Part shown: one piece after another, positions 14,303 through 14,801 of the stretch
How positions within the stretch are numbered: position 1 is the first letter of the stretch
Layout: each line of letters begins with the position of its first letter
From: JBCCGI01 sp039029355
GTDB lineage: Bacteria; Planctomycetota; UBA1135; GCA-002686595
DNA length: 14,801 nt
NCBI GenBank assembly: GCA_039029355.1
Contig: JBCCGI010000137.1
Location: 1-14,801, forward strand
Direction of reading: 5' to 3'
The notes under the pieces: model-generated
The model's input: the letters and a program-made list of their open reading frames with translations, nothing else
Database searches by the model: none
What the model was told of the DNA's origin: nothing
Position numbers and translations under genes: made by a program

Positions 14303-14801
14303 ATCTTCGCCGAATCAAACCGAACCGCGATGGCTCCGGTTTCCGCCGTGTCCCCCGCTCGGGATCACGTTCGGGCGGCGGGCTCCGATCTCCGCTGAAT
14401 CAAGCTCCGCGCCGCGGGCCATCCATCTCCGCTGATTCAAGCTCGCACGGCGGACTCGATCTCCGCCGAGTCAAGTGGCCCAGGCGGGCTAGAAACGGCG
14501 GAGATCGGCGGACGCCTACGAACCACTTGATTCGGCCGAGTTGGCGGGGCGCCCGAGCCGCTCGACTCGGCAGAGGATTAGCCGCGCCTCGCGATCTGCG
14601 TGATTCGGCGCCGATTGCCCGCGCCCCCCGGACGCGACTGATTCGGCGAAAATGGCCGGCACCCCTCGGGCCACTTGATTCGGCGAAGATCGCCGGCACG
14701 CCCCTCGGGCCACTCGCTTCGGCGAAGATGCCGCGCGCCCCTAGAGCCACCTGATTCCGCGAAGATAGCCGGCACGCCCCTCGGGCCACTTGATTCGGCG
14801 A
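14302..14801. repeat. Tandem array of ~38-bp units with a polarity switch
   Basis: A non-coding degenerate array. Right of about 14527, units start with a TTGATTCGGCGAAGAT-like core at 14527, 14562, 14600, 14638, 14675, 14714, 14751 and 14790, spaced 35, 38, 38, 38, 37, 39, 37 and 39 bases or close to this. The units starting at 14675 and 14751 differ at only three of 39 positions. Left of about 14480 the same core appears as its reverse complement (ATCTCCGCTGAATCAAG-like) at 14302, 14387, 14424 and 14458, with a worn copy near 14340. Each well-kept unit also carries GCCCCTCGGGC, a four-pair mini-hairpin, and the core TTCGGCGAA is itself nearly palindromic. The period is not a multiple of three, so no reading frame is kept. 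The array continues past the window end. Confidence 0.85.
14467..14536. repeat. Inverted repeat at the centre of the array
   Basis: GCCGAGTCAAGTGG ends at 14478 and its reverse complement, with one mismatch (CCACTTGATTCGGC), starts at 14523. Inside these arms AGGCG (14482-14486) pairs with CGCCT (14513-14517). The centre near 14500 is the point where the unit direction flips. Confidence 0.75.

Noticed and set aside
14400..14789. Short open frames through the repeat array with FAESSGP-like repeated words
   Set aside because: The unit length varies from 35 to 39 bases, so the frame shifts from unit to unit. This is not what selection on a repeat protein would leave.
14302..14801. CRISPR or integron attC array
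   Set aside because: There are no unique spacers between constant repeats, no cas genes, and no attC core sites or integrase. Whole units are repeated end to end.

Overview
The window is about 14.8 kb of very GC-rich DNA (roughly 70% by eye). It reads as a chromosomal segment of a free-living Gram-negative bacterium. The best guess is a GC-rich planctomycete. The reasons are the pairing of a TPR lipoprotein with an FG-GAP/UnbV (CRTAC1-like) lipoprotein, the pairing of a xylose-isomerase-like TIM barrel with a NupG-type transporter, an ECF sigma operon with a secretin-N-domain protein, and the frequent lipoprotein signals. This assignment is inference; Acidobacteriota or Myxococcota are not excluded. 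No rRNA, tRNA, CRISPR, transposase, integrase or phage gene was seen. I support thirteen protein genes.

Layout. Positions 1-345 hold no gene I can support. From 3458 down to 346 (minus strand) lies a tight four-gene run: a family-3 solute-binding lipoprotein, an ECF sigma factor, a single-pass membrane protein placed as an anti-sigma factor, and an exported protein with two secretin-type N-domains. The last three overlap end to start, so sigma factor, presumed regulator and exported protein are probably made together. A 95-residue protein of unknown function (plus, 3548-3835) diverges from it. It faces a 171-residue Cys-motif lipoprotein (minus, 3880-4395), which in turn is divergent from a DEAD-box RNA helicase with an extremely Arg/Asp/Glu-rich tail (plus, 4486-6579). 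A 195-residue membrane-anchored or exported unknown protein follows (plus, 6679-7266). Its end overlaps the end of a 5-formyltetrahydrofolate cyclo-ligase-like gene on the other strand (7250-7981).

From 14095 down to 8127 all genes are on the minus strand, in two coupled pairs. A TIM-barrel sugar isomerase/epimerase and a 12-helix MFS transporter overlap by 4 bp (14095 to 11676). A 13-TPR lipoprotein and a seven-repeat FG-GAP/UnbV lipoprotein share one base (11443 to 8127). A hairpin at 11539-11563 separates the two pairs.

The right edge (about 14300 to the end) is non-coding. It holds a degenerate tandem array of roughly 38-bp units with a TTCGGCGAA-type core. Units left of about 14500 point one way and units to the right point the other, and the array runs off the window. 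This is the most unusual structure here. The sigma-factor operon headed by an orphan amino-acid-binding lipoprotein is the most interesting gene set.
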